From positions 5,896,148 to 5,960,147 of the forward strand of contig CM030931.1 of assembly GCA_018136815.1 (NCBI GenBank): a stretch of 64,000 nucleotides of DNA, given 5' to 3'. This DNA is from Isochrysis galbana. Lineage: Eukaryota > Haptophyta > Isochrysidales > Isochrysidaceae. The notes beneath the pieces are model-generated. The model saw nothing but the letters and a program-made list of their open reading frames with translations, had not been told where the DNA came from and did no database searches. The translations under genes and the position numbers were made by a program. Positions 31,124 through 41,124 of this stretch are shown piece after piece. The first letter of the stretch is position 1, and each line of letters opens with the position of its first letter.

Positions 31124-32467
31124 AACCAGGGAACAAAAAGACCCGATGGAACCACCACCCGAACTACATATCACGCAAGATGGAGAATACTATGTAAAGA
31201 ACAAAGGCACATGGTACGAAGCGGAGCTTTCGTACCTGGGCACACCAATAATAGGAAAAACAACCAACGTCCCACCGAACCTCGACACCTCCCCGCCGGC
31301 GAGGTGGGGAGAAGGATACAAGTCCAACAAGAGACTGGAGTACCCGCTAGCCGATGAAAACACTTTGGACGGCAAAACGCCGCTCGACACCATGGAAGTA
31401 GCGCACCTCACCATGGCCCTCCAGCGAGCGTGCCGCAAGCGCAAGCGCCTCACGGGACCGTCCAAATGGGAAGAGAAACTGCACATACCATCAAACACAT
31501 GGGCACACCTAGCTAAGCTATATACGTCCCCAATGGTGACGGCACGAGACACGCACCTACACTTCAAACACATAACACATAGACGAGTAGGCACGTATAA
31601 TCGATTCCCCGACAGAACAAACACTTGCCGCATATGCAGAGCGGCAGACGAATCCTCGACGCACCTGGGAGAATGCCCCGGGATAACCAGGGTGCTGGAC
31701 GAGCTGAACAAAATCGCGAGGTTCTCACCCAGCGCCGAAAGAAGCAGAGAAGACATCATCATCGACAACCTATTCATATTCCCCAAGGGAGACGCCCCGA
31801 GAGCGTTATACACTCTATACATACTGGCATGGAGATACATCATAACGGACTTCTATAGGATTCACTATGAAAGTATAGACTACTCAGTAGAATCAATACT
31901 CATAAGAATAATAGAGAGATACACAGCCTTGTGTAAAGCTCTCTTATTCGCACACGAGACCGACTCAGCACGAACGGCCCAAGCGGGCATGGGAAGACAA
32001 CCCAAAAAAAGGATAGACGTCGGCGACTTAAGGCCCGTGTTCAATATAAGTGACAAAGGTGGGCTCAAACCCAGCGTGGAGCTAGCCGAGCTAGCCACCA
32101 AGTTGAGGATTGCGCACGCCATCCAAGAAACCGAAGAGCGGGGCGAAGAGGACGAATAAAACACCAACACATCCGGCAAGGGAGGACAGCGCTGGAAGCG
32201 ACGCGACCTAGACAAGACCCAACCGACAAAGCAAGGCCGAGAGAACAAGACATGCGTGGAAGAAACACCAAAAGGCCTGCCCAAACACCACACTCCAAAC
32301 CAGACCTCAGGTAGTGCACCGAGGTCGGACCCCGGAAACCAAAGAAAAAGGAATGAAGGGGGGCAGGGGAGGAGGTGGAGAGAGGGAAGTTAAGGGCGAT
32401 GGGGATAGAGGGGGAGAGTCCTGTAGACGGTAGGTGTGTAGCCCTGAATCTTCAGATGTTTTTTTTT
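31124..32467 (+). mobile_element. LINE-a, 5'-truncated copy with T9 tail
   Basis: Flanked by the 15-bp duplication ACTACAGCCAGGAGA (31109-31123 and 32468-32482). It encodes the ORF C-terminus, then a 3' UTR of about 300 bp and a final run of nine T. Other LINE-a 3' ends occur at 4359-4582, 4617-5672, 1732-1790 and about 61030-61118. Confidence 0.88.
31146..32159 (+). pseudogene. LINE-a ORF C-terminal fragment
   Basis: 337 residues, open throughout. It has the zinc-binding CRICRAADESSTHLGECP and AWRYIITDFYRIHYES, the latter similar to the C-terminal part of LINE-b (AWRYILTDLYNIQYGN) and LINE-c (AWKHIIKGFYKVEFES). Upstream RT motifs were lost to truncation, so the ATG at 31146 is internal to the original protein. 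Confidence 0.75.
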
Positions 32468-32482
32468 ACTACAGCCAGGAGA

Positions 32483-32655
32483 TCCGACCAGGTTTTTTAC
32501 TACAGCTCATGCCCATTGCCCCACAAGGCCTTACCTCTTACCTGCTTCATAAGGCCTTCCGCGAGAGGGTAAGGCCTTACACAGAGATAAGGCCTTACTC
32601 AGGCCAATAACAAATAACAAGTAACGCCTTACTTATACTTACTTATGATATATGA
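32483..32655. repeat. Short repeats of AAGGCCTTAC
   Basis: The palindrome-containing word AAGGCCTT occurs four times between 32525 and 32601, mostly as AAGGCCTTAC, at spacings of 20-30 bp. No gene seen. Confidence 0.5.
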
Positions 32656-33020
32656 CAACTAAGTTTATACTTGGTTGACCCATGGCCCATGGGGGGGCAC
32701 GAGCCCCCCCCCTCTCTCCACTCCTCCCCTGCCATGGGGGAGGAACCACCCGTCCTCCCGGCACGCCTGATGGCTTGCCAGGAGGCCACTGCCCTACTGA
32801 CCCTCTCCCTTCCCCACAGGCTCGCCCCATTCGCCCATCCTGGCATCCTGGCCCCTCGGCCCCTCGTGACCAGCGCATTGCTCCAACCCCCCTCCCCCCC
32901 TGTTCGACAGGCAGACAGGTGCAACGTGGGGGCCCCAGAGGCTCAGGAGCGCCAGCGAGGGAGAGGCAGGGGAGGCCAGGACCCAGCCCCAGCCTCCTCT
33001 GTCCCCTGAGCTGGCCTCCA
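32656..33020 (+). mobile_element. SINE-C 5' part (3' end missing)
   Basis: Begins CAACTAAGTTTATACTTGG at 32656 and follows copy 1 through the G-run/CACGAG/C-run hairpin, GAGGAACCACCC, GTTCGACAGGCAGACAGG and GGCCTCC. Similarity ends at about 33018. As 5' truncation cannot remove a 3' end, a later deletion or recombination is implied. Confidence 0.75.
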
Positions 33021-33306
33021 GGTAGGGACAGGCCAGGATTTCGGAATTTTTTTTCAAAATTTGGGCTCATTTTTCGAGGACGTATTACGTATTTCGTTCG
33101 AAATTTCGCGAAGTTTGGGCCGTCTAAGAGACCAGGTCACAATACCAAGGGGGGGGGAATACCGGATGGGGGGGCGGGGGGCGGGAATTGCTGGCGCGAA
33201 GTGGGCCCATGGCTAGACTGGAGCGCGAGAGCGGCCATGCCTAGCTCACGAGCCCAAGCCACGGTGGAGGACAGCGATAGCGAGCATGGGGCTGGCGCCC
33301 AATTAA

Positions 33307-33819
33307 GGGCGACAGTATCCGCCTCCACAGCCACAGCCACCGCCTCGGCCACGATCTCGGCGCACCGACAGTGGCAGGAGTTCTTCGTTCTTCACCGCGC
33401 GCAGCGCTGCTGCAAGCGCTGCAGCTCGAGCGCAAGACCTAGAGGAGGAGGAGGATCCTGAGGAGGAGGATGGAGAGGGAGAGGAGGACGGCCGACCGCT
33501 TTTGGCCCGTATCGAGCGAAAGCGCAAGGCGAAGCACAAGCCGCCCGCGGGAAAGCGCAGACGCCAGGTCTGCTCACGCCAGACCGCAGAGCCCAAAATC
33601 TCATCCCTCACCCGCGTGCGTGAGTTCCCTGACCAGGCCTTGTCCACAGATGCGGGCAAGCTCTTTTGCAAGGGCTGCAAGGACGAGTTGTCACTCATCA
33701 AGTCGTCGATCAGGACGCACATCAAGTCGAAGGCGCACATCGCGAACGTGCAACGGTTTTGGGCCCGCGAAGCTGTGGACAAGACGACAAAGATCTTCAA
33801 CGAGCCTGATTTCCCATGA
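33307..33819 (+). CDS. BED/CGGBP1-like zinc-finger ORF, probably from an hAT element
   Basis: The frame is open from 33307 to a TGA ending at 33819 with no early ATG; a preceding exon (acceptor CGACAG near 33306-33312) or a decayed start is likely. After an acidic stretch (EEEEDPEEEDGEGEED) and basic KRKAKHKPPAGKRRR comes LFCKGCKDELSLIKSS, then IRTHIKSKAHI, a CxxC...HxxxxxH finger like CGGBP1 and the N-termini of hAT transposases. No catalytic domain follows. The hAT-end blocks (AACACGG..., TTTTGTAGGAACACGG) begin about 10 bp after the stop, which supports a transposon origin. Confidence 0.5.
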   Translation, partial: GRQYPPPQPQPPPRPRSRRTDSGRSSSFFTARSAAASAAARAQDLEEEEDPEEEDGEGEEDGRPLLARIERKRKAKHKPPAGKRRRQVCSRQTAEPKISSLTRVREFPDQALSTDAGKLFCKGCKDELSLIKSSIRTHIKSKAHIANVQRFWAREAVDKTTKIFNEPDFP

Positions 33820-34011
33820 ATATTTGAAGAACACGGCTCTGTGTTTGGCTTTTGTAGGAACACGGGAAACACGTAAACACGCATCGTTTCCCACCTAGGT
33901 ACTCACCTCACATGCATACATCATACATCATATTAGCTAGTAGTATATCATATAGCACATAGCATGTAGCCTCTCTCTCACACATACATGGATACTTTGT
34001 CACGTGCACAC

Positions 34012-34222
<211 letters not shown>

Positions 34223-34669
34223 CCGCGGAACCGCGGAACCGCGGTCCGCGGTCACACAGCCCAAAAGCTTGCATGGTGCATGGAGACGCTCCAAATCCAC
34301 CATGATATCAGCATTTTGGAATTTCCGTCCATCTGACTAAGTTACTAACTAAGCTTGTGAATAGATTTGGATTTGGGCTAACATAAACGTATTTGAACCT
34401 AATGCTAGTGCACTTCGGCTAACATATTAGGTATAGATATAGTGCCCTCCGTCCGGCTAACATATAACATATTAGATATAAATAGTGCGGGGGCGGGGGT
34501 GAGCAAGACAAGAAAGAGAAAAGAAGAGAGGAGGCCCGTCGCCTCTCCTTCACGTGAAGGGAGAGAGAAGAGAGGGAGATCCCACAGGACTTAGAAAGTA
34601 AATACAGGAGAGGACAGAGGGGCAGGGTATCCGTAACAGTGGTCCGAACAACGCAGTCAGCGTTCCTTG

Positions 34670-34853
34670 CCTACATGTGAAACACAGGAACAGTGTTTTT
34701 TTTCGGAGGCCCAAAACATATGTTTTTCGCTGTTTTATTTCGGGCGGCCCCCCTACCCCGCACATCTGTTCTTTACACTGTTTTTTTTCGACGGCAAAAA
34801 ACATACTGTTTTTGCTGTTTTTTTTCTAAGTTTGGCTGTGTTTCACATGTAGG
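34670..34853. mobile_element. hAT-type MITE 1, 184 bp, 8-bp TSD
   Basis: Termini CCTACATGTGAAACACAG and CTGTGTTTCACATGTAGG form a perfect 18-bp inverted repeat. They are flanked by the exact 8-bp duplication GTTCCTTG (34662-34669 and 34854-34861), the size made by hAT transposases. The interior is T-rich with GTTTTTTTTCGG and TGTTTTTCGCTG blocks. A decayed relative lies around 38875-38990. Confidence 0.93.
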
Positions 34854-34861
34854 GTTCCTTG

Positions 34862-35046
34862 CTGTGATGCCTTGGCACTGCCCGGTTTGGCAACCACTGA
34901 GCGCGTCTCCCGAGAGCTCCCGAGCGCTCGGTTCTCCTTGACGTAGACGTGCTCCTTGGAGGACTCGTGGTACCGCTGTATCTCGCCGGTGTCCAGCCGC
35001 ATCTTGATCTGCGCACCGACAAAACACTCAAGGATGCCCTCGCCGA
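34862..35046 (-). other. Possible coding remnant between a MITE and a SINE
   Basis: The minus strand encodes an open segment including CFVGAQIKMRLDTGEIQRYH and SSKEHVYVKENRALGSS, with protein-like composition and no low complexity. It is bounded by the MITE and by SINE-B. No domain recognised; it may be an isolated exon. Confidence 0.3.
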
Positions 35047-35560
35047 GAGGGAGAGGGGGGGATTTGCACCCCCGCCCCGATGGAGTGCGGTGAGAAACAG
35101 GCCCCGTTTGCGTTAGCAAACGGGTAGGGGACGGCTGGCGATAGGAGGGAGAGAGAAGGGAGTGACTCAAGGTCGAGGAGAGTACCCTGACTGAGGGTGG
35201 CGCAGGTTACTCGAGTCGCAGTCATTTATTTCTCGAGGACTGCTCACGGCGCGAGCTGGTATGGGTCGTTCTTCTTTGGTGACGAGAGGTTCCTCCCCCC
35301 CCCCCGGTGCTTTTTCCCGGAGAGTCGCCCGACGTAGGTCGGTCCGCCTCAATGGGTTTTCCCTCATTTTAACTTGTGGGGAGTTAGAATAGGAGCTGGG
35401 GGCTTGCGAGGGGGGAGATTTGGAGGGGTGCATAGATGTATGTATCTGTGGCAACAGCACGCGCCAAGGTGTACGGTGTACGGGCAGGTGCGCTGAGGGC
35501 TGTCGTGTTAGTACCGGGCTAGTGAGAGTAGTGGTACTAATGCTCAGTTAGATTTGCAAG
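35047..35560 (+). mobile_element. SINE-B, 5'-truncated copy
   Basis: Matches the 3' half of 52358-53304, including the CCCGTTTGCTAACGCAAACG hairpin (inverted in this orientation), the GAGAGTCGCCCGACGTAGG block and the terminal stem-loop TTAGTACC/GGTACTAA (about 35510-35542). After the element the sequence reads GGGGTTCGAATCCGG, a tRNA B-box-like word, and GCGCACC, which can pair with the GGTGCGC in the element. I do not regard this as a functional tRNA. Confidence 0.8.
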
Positions 35561-35670
35561 TTGAGGGGTTCGAATCCGGGGCGCACCTTGTGTGTGTGCG
35601 TCCTAGGCCTCAGCTTTTTTTTTGCGTGCGGGAGCAAAGCGCTATAGATACGTAGTAAACTTAACATGGC

Positions 35671-35779
35671 TGTCTAACACTTGTCTGTTAGACAGGAAAA
35701 CACCTCCATTTGGCCCCCTTGTCAAACACCACCCCCAAAGTGGTGTTTGACCCCCAAAATCCTGATCTAATATTAGATC
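35671..35779. repeat. Cluster of three perfect hairpins
   Basis: TGTCTAACA/TGTTAGACA (9-bp stem, 35671-35694), GTCAAACACCAC/GTGGTGTTTGAC (12-bp stem, 35721-35751) and the palindrome GATCTAATATTAGATC (35764-35779) lie within 110 bp. They could be part of a small inverted-repeat element. No TSD found. Confidence 0.65.
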
Positions 35780-36251
35780 ACAGTCCCTGGCACAGTAGTA
35801 GCAAAATCGAAATCCTCCTTTGCGCAAGATTCAGGGATATAGTCGTTGTGCTCACACTCTCTTCAACTGGACAACATATGACAAGTGCATGATATGCTAC
35901 CTCTAAACCCCCCTTCCCTTCCCCTGCTGCGTGCAGCCGAGTTCCTAGACCCTCTACAGGCAGCGTCAGTCGTGGCGAGCCGGTTAGCTCATCGCAGCAA
36001 CTATAGTTACCAACTGCCAACGATCTATGGCGTTGTTCCTGCCGTTGCGAGAGTGGCGCCCACCTATTTGTTTGCAAGGGAGTCATGTTTATGGGCATCA
36101 CCATGAGACTTTAATGAACAACCGATTTCGAATGGTTTTGGCGACTTCAACAACATCCGCGAGACCGGCAAAAGCAGGTCGGCTCCGTGCGGACGTACGG
36201 TGAACTCCGCCCACCTCCGCACCGCCGTCCTCATAGAACAGCCGGATCAAA
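35780..36251. other. No gene seen
   Basis: Downstream flank of the minus-strand gene that ends at 36252. Frames are short and unrecognisable. Confidence 0.4.
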
Positions 36252-37481
36252 TCATCCACACATGACAGTAAACATCTCAAACATTCGGGCGATTAGGTCG
36301 CCTTCCGGGAACTTCTGCTCTTCTGCCTGAACTTCACTGGAAGGTGGCGGTGGCGACGGTGAGGTGGACGGCTCAACGCTAGGTGCCGAGGTGGGCTGCT
36401 CGACACCGGAAGGTGGCGGTGGCGACGGCGGTGTAGATGGCCCAGCACCGGAAAGTGGCGACGGTGAGGAAGGGGAGGACACACCAATACCGACAGGTAG
36501 CGCTGGCAACGGGGGGGCGGATGGCTCATCGCCAGCAGGTGGTGGTGACGATGCGGGGGCAGATGGCCCCCCATCGCCGTTGATAGTGTTTCGTACTACC
36601 TCCGCATCGAAAACCCGAATTTCCTCTGCGCCAGTGGCATAGTTTGTACGCTGGAGGATCAAGGTTTCCCCAGTATCATCTGCATGTCTCCTGCCCGAGA
36701 AGACTAGATGAGGAGAATCTGCTGCAGGCGGTGGCCCAGGAGGCCCATTGAACACAGCCTTTGGAGACAAGAAGTCGTCGACTGCGTCAGCTCTGGTCAC
36801 ATGGGTCGAGTTGAAGTAGTAGAAAGCCTCGGGGATGCAAGTGTCAAGACTGGGGAAGGCGACAAGCTCTACGTGTTCGTACACGTGGATAGGGTATTGC
36901 CTCGTTTCTCTCATGAATTGTTCGATGGACGGCCACCCAGCTGGTGGAGTGAAGGTGTGCATGATACACGTCGCAGACTTCTCCATCCGGGGGCACACGG
37001 CCAGTTGGAGCTCGCTGAGCTGCGTGGAGGGCTGTCCTAATCGCACAGGGTACATGAAGTAGAAGTGCCCATTCCCGTACCAGAAGTCGGCCAGTTCTGG
37101 GTCCTCCAGCTGGGGCAGTGAGAAGGCGTGAGTGGCGCCGTCGACCACCACCTCCACACCCTGCTCCTCAAAGGTGACATCGAAGGGGGAGAGGTCGAGG
37201 AGGGGGCCGATGCCGTCTGTGGTAGCGCGTTGACGCGTCTGTCGCACCAGCGTGCCCTCCTGCCAGTCGTACTCGAGCGTGTGGGAGGGCAGGTCGTCGT
37301 CCTCCCCAGTATACGAGTAGAAGGCGTAGCTTGGAGGGGAAGGTGGGTAGTCCTTGAGGACGAGGCTGAGCAGGTGGCTCGAGTGTGCTTGGAGCGACTC
37401 GATCTTCAGACCTTCAGGCTGGAGCATGCTGCAGCCCGCGGCGCTCCCAGCCATCATCGCAAGGCTGGCGAGACGCACCAT
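36252..37481 (-). CDS. Secreted or lipoprotein-like protein with Pro/Ser-rich tail, unrecognised
   Basis: 409 residues from ATG 37481; the frame is open a little further upstream but without ATG. The start MVRLASLAMMAGSAAGCSML is a plausible signal peptide. The middle is a globular region with aromatic and Cys residues (FWYGNGHFYFMYPV, TCIMHTF, ACPEAF-like TCIPEAFYYFN) and one N-glycosylation motif (NST). The last 120 residues are dominated by Pro, Ser and Ala (SPPPPSG, PSPPPP), like cell-surface or extracellular glycoproteins of algae. Single exon. No enzyme signature seen. On the coding strand a (CT)n tract lies about 150 nt upstream (37628-37661). Confidence 0.72.
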   Translation of the reverse strand: MVRLASLAMMAGSAAGCSMLQPEGLKIESLQAHSSHLLSLVLKDYPPSPPSYAFYSYTGEDDDLPSHTLEYDWQEGTLVRQTRQRATTDGIGPLLDLSPFDVTFEEQGVEVVVDGATHAFSLPQLEDPELADFWYGNGHFYFMYPVRLGQPSTQLSELQLAVCPRMEKSATCIMHTFTPPAGWPSIEQFMRETRQYPIHVYEHVELVAFPSLDTCIPEAFYYFNSTHVTRADAVDDFLSPKAVFNGPPGPPPAADSPHLVFSGRRHADDTGETLILQRTNYATGAEEIRVFDAEVVRNTINGDGGPSAPASSPPPAGDEPSAPPLPALPVGIGVSSPSSPSPLSGAGPSTPPSPPPPSGVEQPTSAPSVEPSTSPSPPPPSSEVQAEEQKFPEGDLIARMFEMFTVMCG

Positions 37482-37627
37482 CGGCAGCGAGGGACGGTCG
37501 GTGGAGCAACCCCCCACTCCGTGCCCTGGCGCTCCTGCCTTCTCCCGTGGGGCCGACGAGGGGGTTTCTTCTGTAACCCTGCGGGGTTTCTCCGCTCTCC
37601 CGCGGTGTGCCCACGGGCTGTCGCGGG

Positions 37628-37629
37628 GC

Positions 37630-37661
<32 letters not shown>
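37628..37661 (-). promoter_or_regulatory. (CT)n tract (coding strand) before the 37481 gene
   Basis: GA dinucleotides on the plus strand, hence CT on the strand of the gene that starts at 37481. A separate plus-strand CT tract follows at 37730-37780. Confidence 0.5.
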
Positions 37662-37667
<6 letters not shown>

Positions 37668-39300
37668 TCGTGTCCCGTCGAGTTCCGAGCGGCGGCATTC
37701 CCTTTGCTCAAGGAGGACAGGCGACGAAACTCTCTCTCTCTCTCTCTCTCCCTCTCCCTCTCCCTCTCTCTCTCGCCCTCTCTCCTTGCGGCTCCCCCCC
37801 CCCCTCTTCTCTTCTCTCTCTTCTCACTCTCTCCCTCCTTGCAGCCCAGCACATCGCCGTTTGTCTAGTCCTTCTTCTTTCTCTCCTCTCCCTCTCTCCC
37901 CCTCCGCTGCAGCAGCCGCGGAGCCTCGCCCCCTTTTGGCCCATGTGTGGTCTTATCTGCTTGCGGCGGGCGTGCCGCGCCCGGGGGGGGGGGGGGGAGA
38001 GAGAGAGAGAGAGAGAGAGAAAGAGCCCAAGGAGAAAGCACCAGCTCCCGCGGGTGTGATCCAAAGGGAAGGGGAGGAGGGGAAAGAAAGAAAGGCACGG
38101 CTTCTCTTTGGACAGCGGGTGTGGCAAGAGGAGAGAGGGGGGGATGTCCTAATGAGATCTCCTCGTCTCACAAGCGAGCACTCCTTGCAAAGTCCCGAGC
38201 TCATAGGATCTGAATAGGCCGTACTGTGAAGCGGTGCGGCGTTGGGACCCTGTGGGACCAAGGGTGACCTCTTTACTATCTACCGAAGTACCTTGCAACA
38301 TGCATGGCTTTAGTGGGAGTGGGAGCCTCCTCGCGTTTCTCTCTTCATCCTATGCCCCACTGGCCCACTGGGAGTATACCGTACTCGGTACTCGGAACTC
38401 GGAACTTTTCCCCCAATAGCACGGCACAGGTACAGGTAAAAGAGTTGTTTTGCAGCGACTCAACACTCAACGGGGACCCAAGAGTTACCGAGTGAACAAC
38501 CTTTGTATCCCCCGTTGAGTCGCGGTTGAGTCGCTCTGGCAAAAGACGAAATCAGACGGGAAACGGAAATGACTCAACTGACAGTTGCAACTGAGGGCGC
38601 GCTGGCCAGCAATGCGCAATGCCCACCCGGCCCTTCGGCCCTTCACGGCGCGAGAACTGGCGGACTCCAGGCCCAGGCGGCTAGCCATGTTCCGCCAGCA
38701 TGTTGCTGGCGTTGGGGGATTGAGGGGACAGGGCACGCGAGAGCGGACTCGCGGCTCGCGACGGGCCGGACCCACGGACCACTTCCGGGAAGCCGCGGCC
38801 TTTTGGGCGGTGGCGGTGGCGGAGCCTAGATCCATGTAGTGAAAGTGAAAGACTTGTTCTGAAAGACAGGAAAATTTTTTCGGAGGCCAAAAACAAAAAC
38901 AGTGTTTTTCACCGTTGTCCGTTGTTCAAACTTGATTCAAACGCTCTCCGTTTTTGCCACCGTTTTTTTAGTTTTGAGCGGGGCAGGGGGCCGCCCGTCC
39001 GCCCGTACGCGGCGCGCGCGAGCGCGCGAACGCGGCGTGCGCGGGACCGGGGCCACGGGCCACCACGCGTGCGGATCGCGACGCGCGCGTGGGGTTGGTT
39101 GGGGTTGATCACGGAGCGGCTCACCATCGGCCGGGGGGACGGAATAAGAAGCTTACGCAATATGCAATATGCAAATGGGAATATGGGCCCTGCACTGAGC
39201 CATTGGCCATTGGCCATTGGCCGATACTCCGATACTGCTATCGCCCTGGCACCATCGCGGTGACCGGTGACCATGGCGGCCGAGAGCGCCAGCAGCATCG
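37662..39300. other. Low-complexity CT, GA and G-run DNA; no gene seen
   Basis: Alternating CT-rich (37730-37915) and G-run/GA (37981-38022) tracts, then unique sequence. Around 38875-38990 a decayed relative of hAT MITE 1 is visible (TTTTTTCGGAGGCCAAAAAC, CAGTGTTTTTC). Confidence 0.5.
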
Positions 39301-40549
39301 TATCACAGGGTGTCTTGTGCCATTTGTGGTTCTATACCGTTAGTGTGCCTTGTGTGGCAGAGCCCCCTAGGTATCTTTTAATCATCTTGTCATGGCGTAG
39401 CGCGATGGCGGCGCGCCGCGCCGCTCTCTCACCGCCACCGGGGCTCGCGCTGCGGGCTCCCGGCGATATGGAGCTCCCACCCAGGTAGAGGGGCAGGGCT
39501 GGGCTTGCTGAGCCGACTCTCGCGGACCGCCGCGAGCTGCGCGCGCTCGCGCAGTCGCTTTGGGCTGCATGGCTGCATGGCGTCGCATGGTAGCAAGCCC
39601 TCCTCTCTCCCTCTCTCTCTCCCCCTCTGGGAGAGCTGGTCCCTCTGGGCCCCTTGCTCGGGAGGGGATGGATCTCATTGATCCTTGCTTGTTTGCACCC
39701 CTTGCCCGCATTGCTTCGCCTCGCTCGCGCGCGCTCGCGCGAGCTGCGAGTTGCCCCTGTTGATCGCTGCTCGATCCATTGCTGGGCGAGTGCCCCGTCT
39801 GGGTGAGTGCCCCTCTTTCTCTTTCTCTCCACCTCTCCCCCTTCCTTTTGTCTGGGAGAGTTGGGGTTGGGGTCCCGCTGGGCCTCTTCTTCGTTGCGCT
39901 GCCGTACTTTCTCTCTCCTCCCCTACTGGGAGGGTCGGTCCATCTGACCGGCTCGGCTGCGTTTGTTGCACTGCCGTCCCTTCTCTCTCCTCCCCAACTG
40001 GGAGGGTTGGTCCATCTGACCGGCTCGGCTGCGTATTCTTTCTCTCTCCTCCCCCACTGGCAGGGTTTGTCGCTTTAAGCTCGGCTGCACCGTTGTCTCT
40101 CTCCTCCCCGGCTGGGAGGGTCAGTCAAGGTCCTTCTGACCGCTCGGCTGCACCGCTCTCGTCTCTCTTCTCTCTCTCCTCCCCTGCTGGGAGGAATTGT
40201 CCCTTTGGGAAAGATTGGCCCTTTTTGTTGGCCAAGTTGCAACTTGCTTTTCCATCGCACATTTGACATTTGTTTGTGTTCAATTTGTGTAAGCGTCATT
40301 CGGATCCCATCCGTACTCCGCTTAGGAGGGGGTATCACAGGGTGTCTTGTGCCATTTGTGGTTCTATACCGTTAGTGTGCCTTGTGTGGCAGAGACGCAG
40401 CGCGAGCCCCGGCGGCGGTGAGAGAGCGGCGCGGCGCGCCGCCATCGAGCTACGCCATGACAAGATGATTAAAAGATACCTAGGGGGCTCTGCCACACAA
40501 GGCACACTAACGGTATAGAACCACAAATGGCACAAGACACCCTGTGATA
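39301..40549. mobile_element. Foldback-type element, 155-bp inverted ends, 5-bp TSD
   Basis: The 155 bp from 39301 (TATCACAGGGTGTCTTGTGC onward) recur inverted at the right end, 40549 back to about 40395. Outside both ends stands CATCG (39296-39300 and 40550-40554). Just inside the right arm a second, direct copy of the outermost 62 bp lies at 40333-40394, so 40332-40550 also looks like a compact 219-bp hairpin element. The core (39600-40220) is a minisatellite. No transposase seen. Confidence 0.8.
39810..40215 (+). repeat. Minisatellite, 60-80-bp unit, in the foldback element core
   Basis: Units of TCTCTCCTCCCC-ACTGGGAGGGT-GGTCCATCTGACCGGCTCGGCTGCGT start near 39910, 39981, 40043, 40098 and 40170, with weaker ones from 39600. 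CTCCCC...GGGAG within each unit can pair. Confidence 0.75.
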
Positions 40550-40579
40550 CATCGCCATCGCGCGCGCTCTCACTGTGAC

Positions 40580-40762
40580 CCTAGATGGGAAATACGGTGC
40601 CGGGGCCCGCAAATACAGCCAAATACATATGTATTTGGCCTCCGGCCAAATACATTTCAAATACATTCGAGGCCTACAACCCAGGACGCGCTTCAAATAC
40701 AGCCAAATACATATGTATTTGACCTCTGGCCAAATACGGTGAATACGTATTTCCCATCTAGG
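40580..40762. mobile_element. hAT-type MITE 2, 183 bp, 8-bp TSD
   Basis: Termini CCTAGATGGGAAATACG and CGTATTTCCCATCTAGG are a 17-bp inverted repeat with the exact 8-bp duplication ACTGTGAC on both sides (40572-40579 and 40763-40770). The interior has two copies of an AAATACAGCCAAATACATAT block with palindromic ATACATATGTAT. Unrelated in sequence to MITE 1. Confidence 0.93.
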
Positions 40763-41019
40763 ACTGTGACCTTGTCCGAGCCACCGTTCCGAGTCAGCCG
40801 GCCTGCCACTCCAGCAGGCTGCACGCCGCCGAGCCGATGGCATGGACGGGGCATCGAGTTTTGTTTTGGAGTGCGTTGGCTGCTCGCTCGCTCCTCAACG
40901 AAACCGTAAATGGCCGATGAGGCGGTCCTCAGCAGCGGCGGGAGGCGAGCCCCTCACAGTTTTCTGAGCCATAGAACGAAAGTATAAGAAAGCTGATGGG
41001 ATCCTTCTCTCTCTCCCTT

Positions 41020-41064
41020 CTCTCTGCGAGCCACACCCGATGGGCACCCTCCTCTTCCTTCCCT

Positions 41065-41098
<34 letters not shown>

Positions 41099-41124
41099 CA
41101 TCCTCTGCCGTCTCCTCCTTCTCT
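41020..41124 (+). promoter_or_regulatory. CT-rich tract, about 700 nt before the 41828 gene
   Basis: CT-rich DNA with 14 consecutive CT units at about 41069-41096 on the coding strand. It is farther from the ATG than in the other genes, so an unseen 5' exon is possible. GA-rich DNA follows at 41490-41770. Confidence 0.35.
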
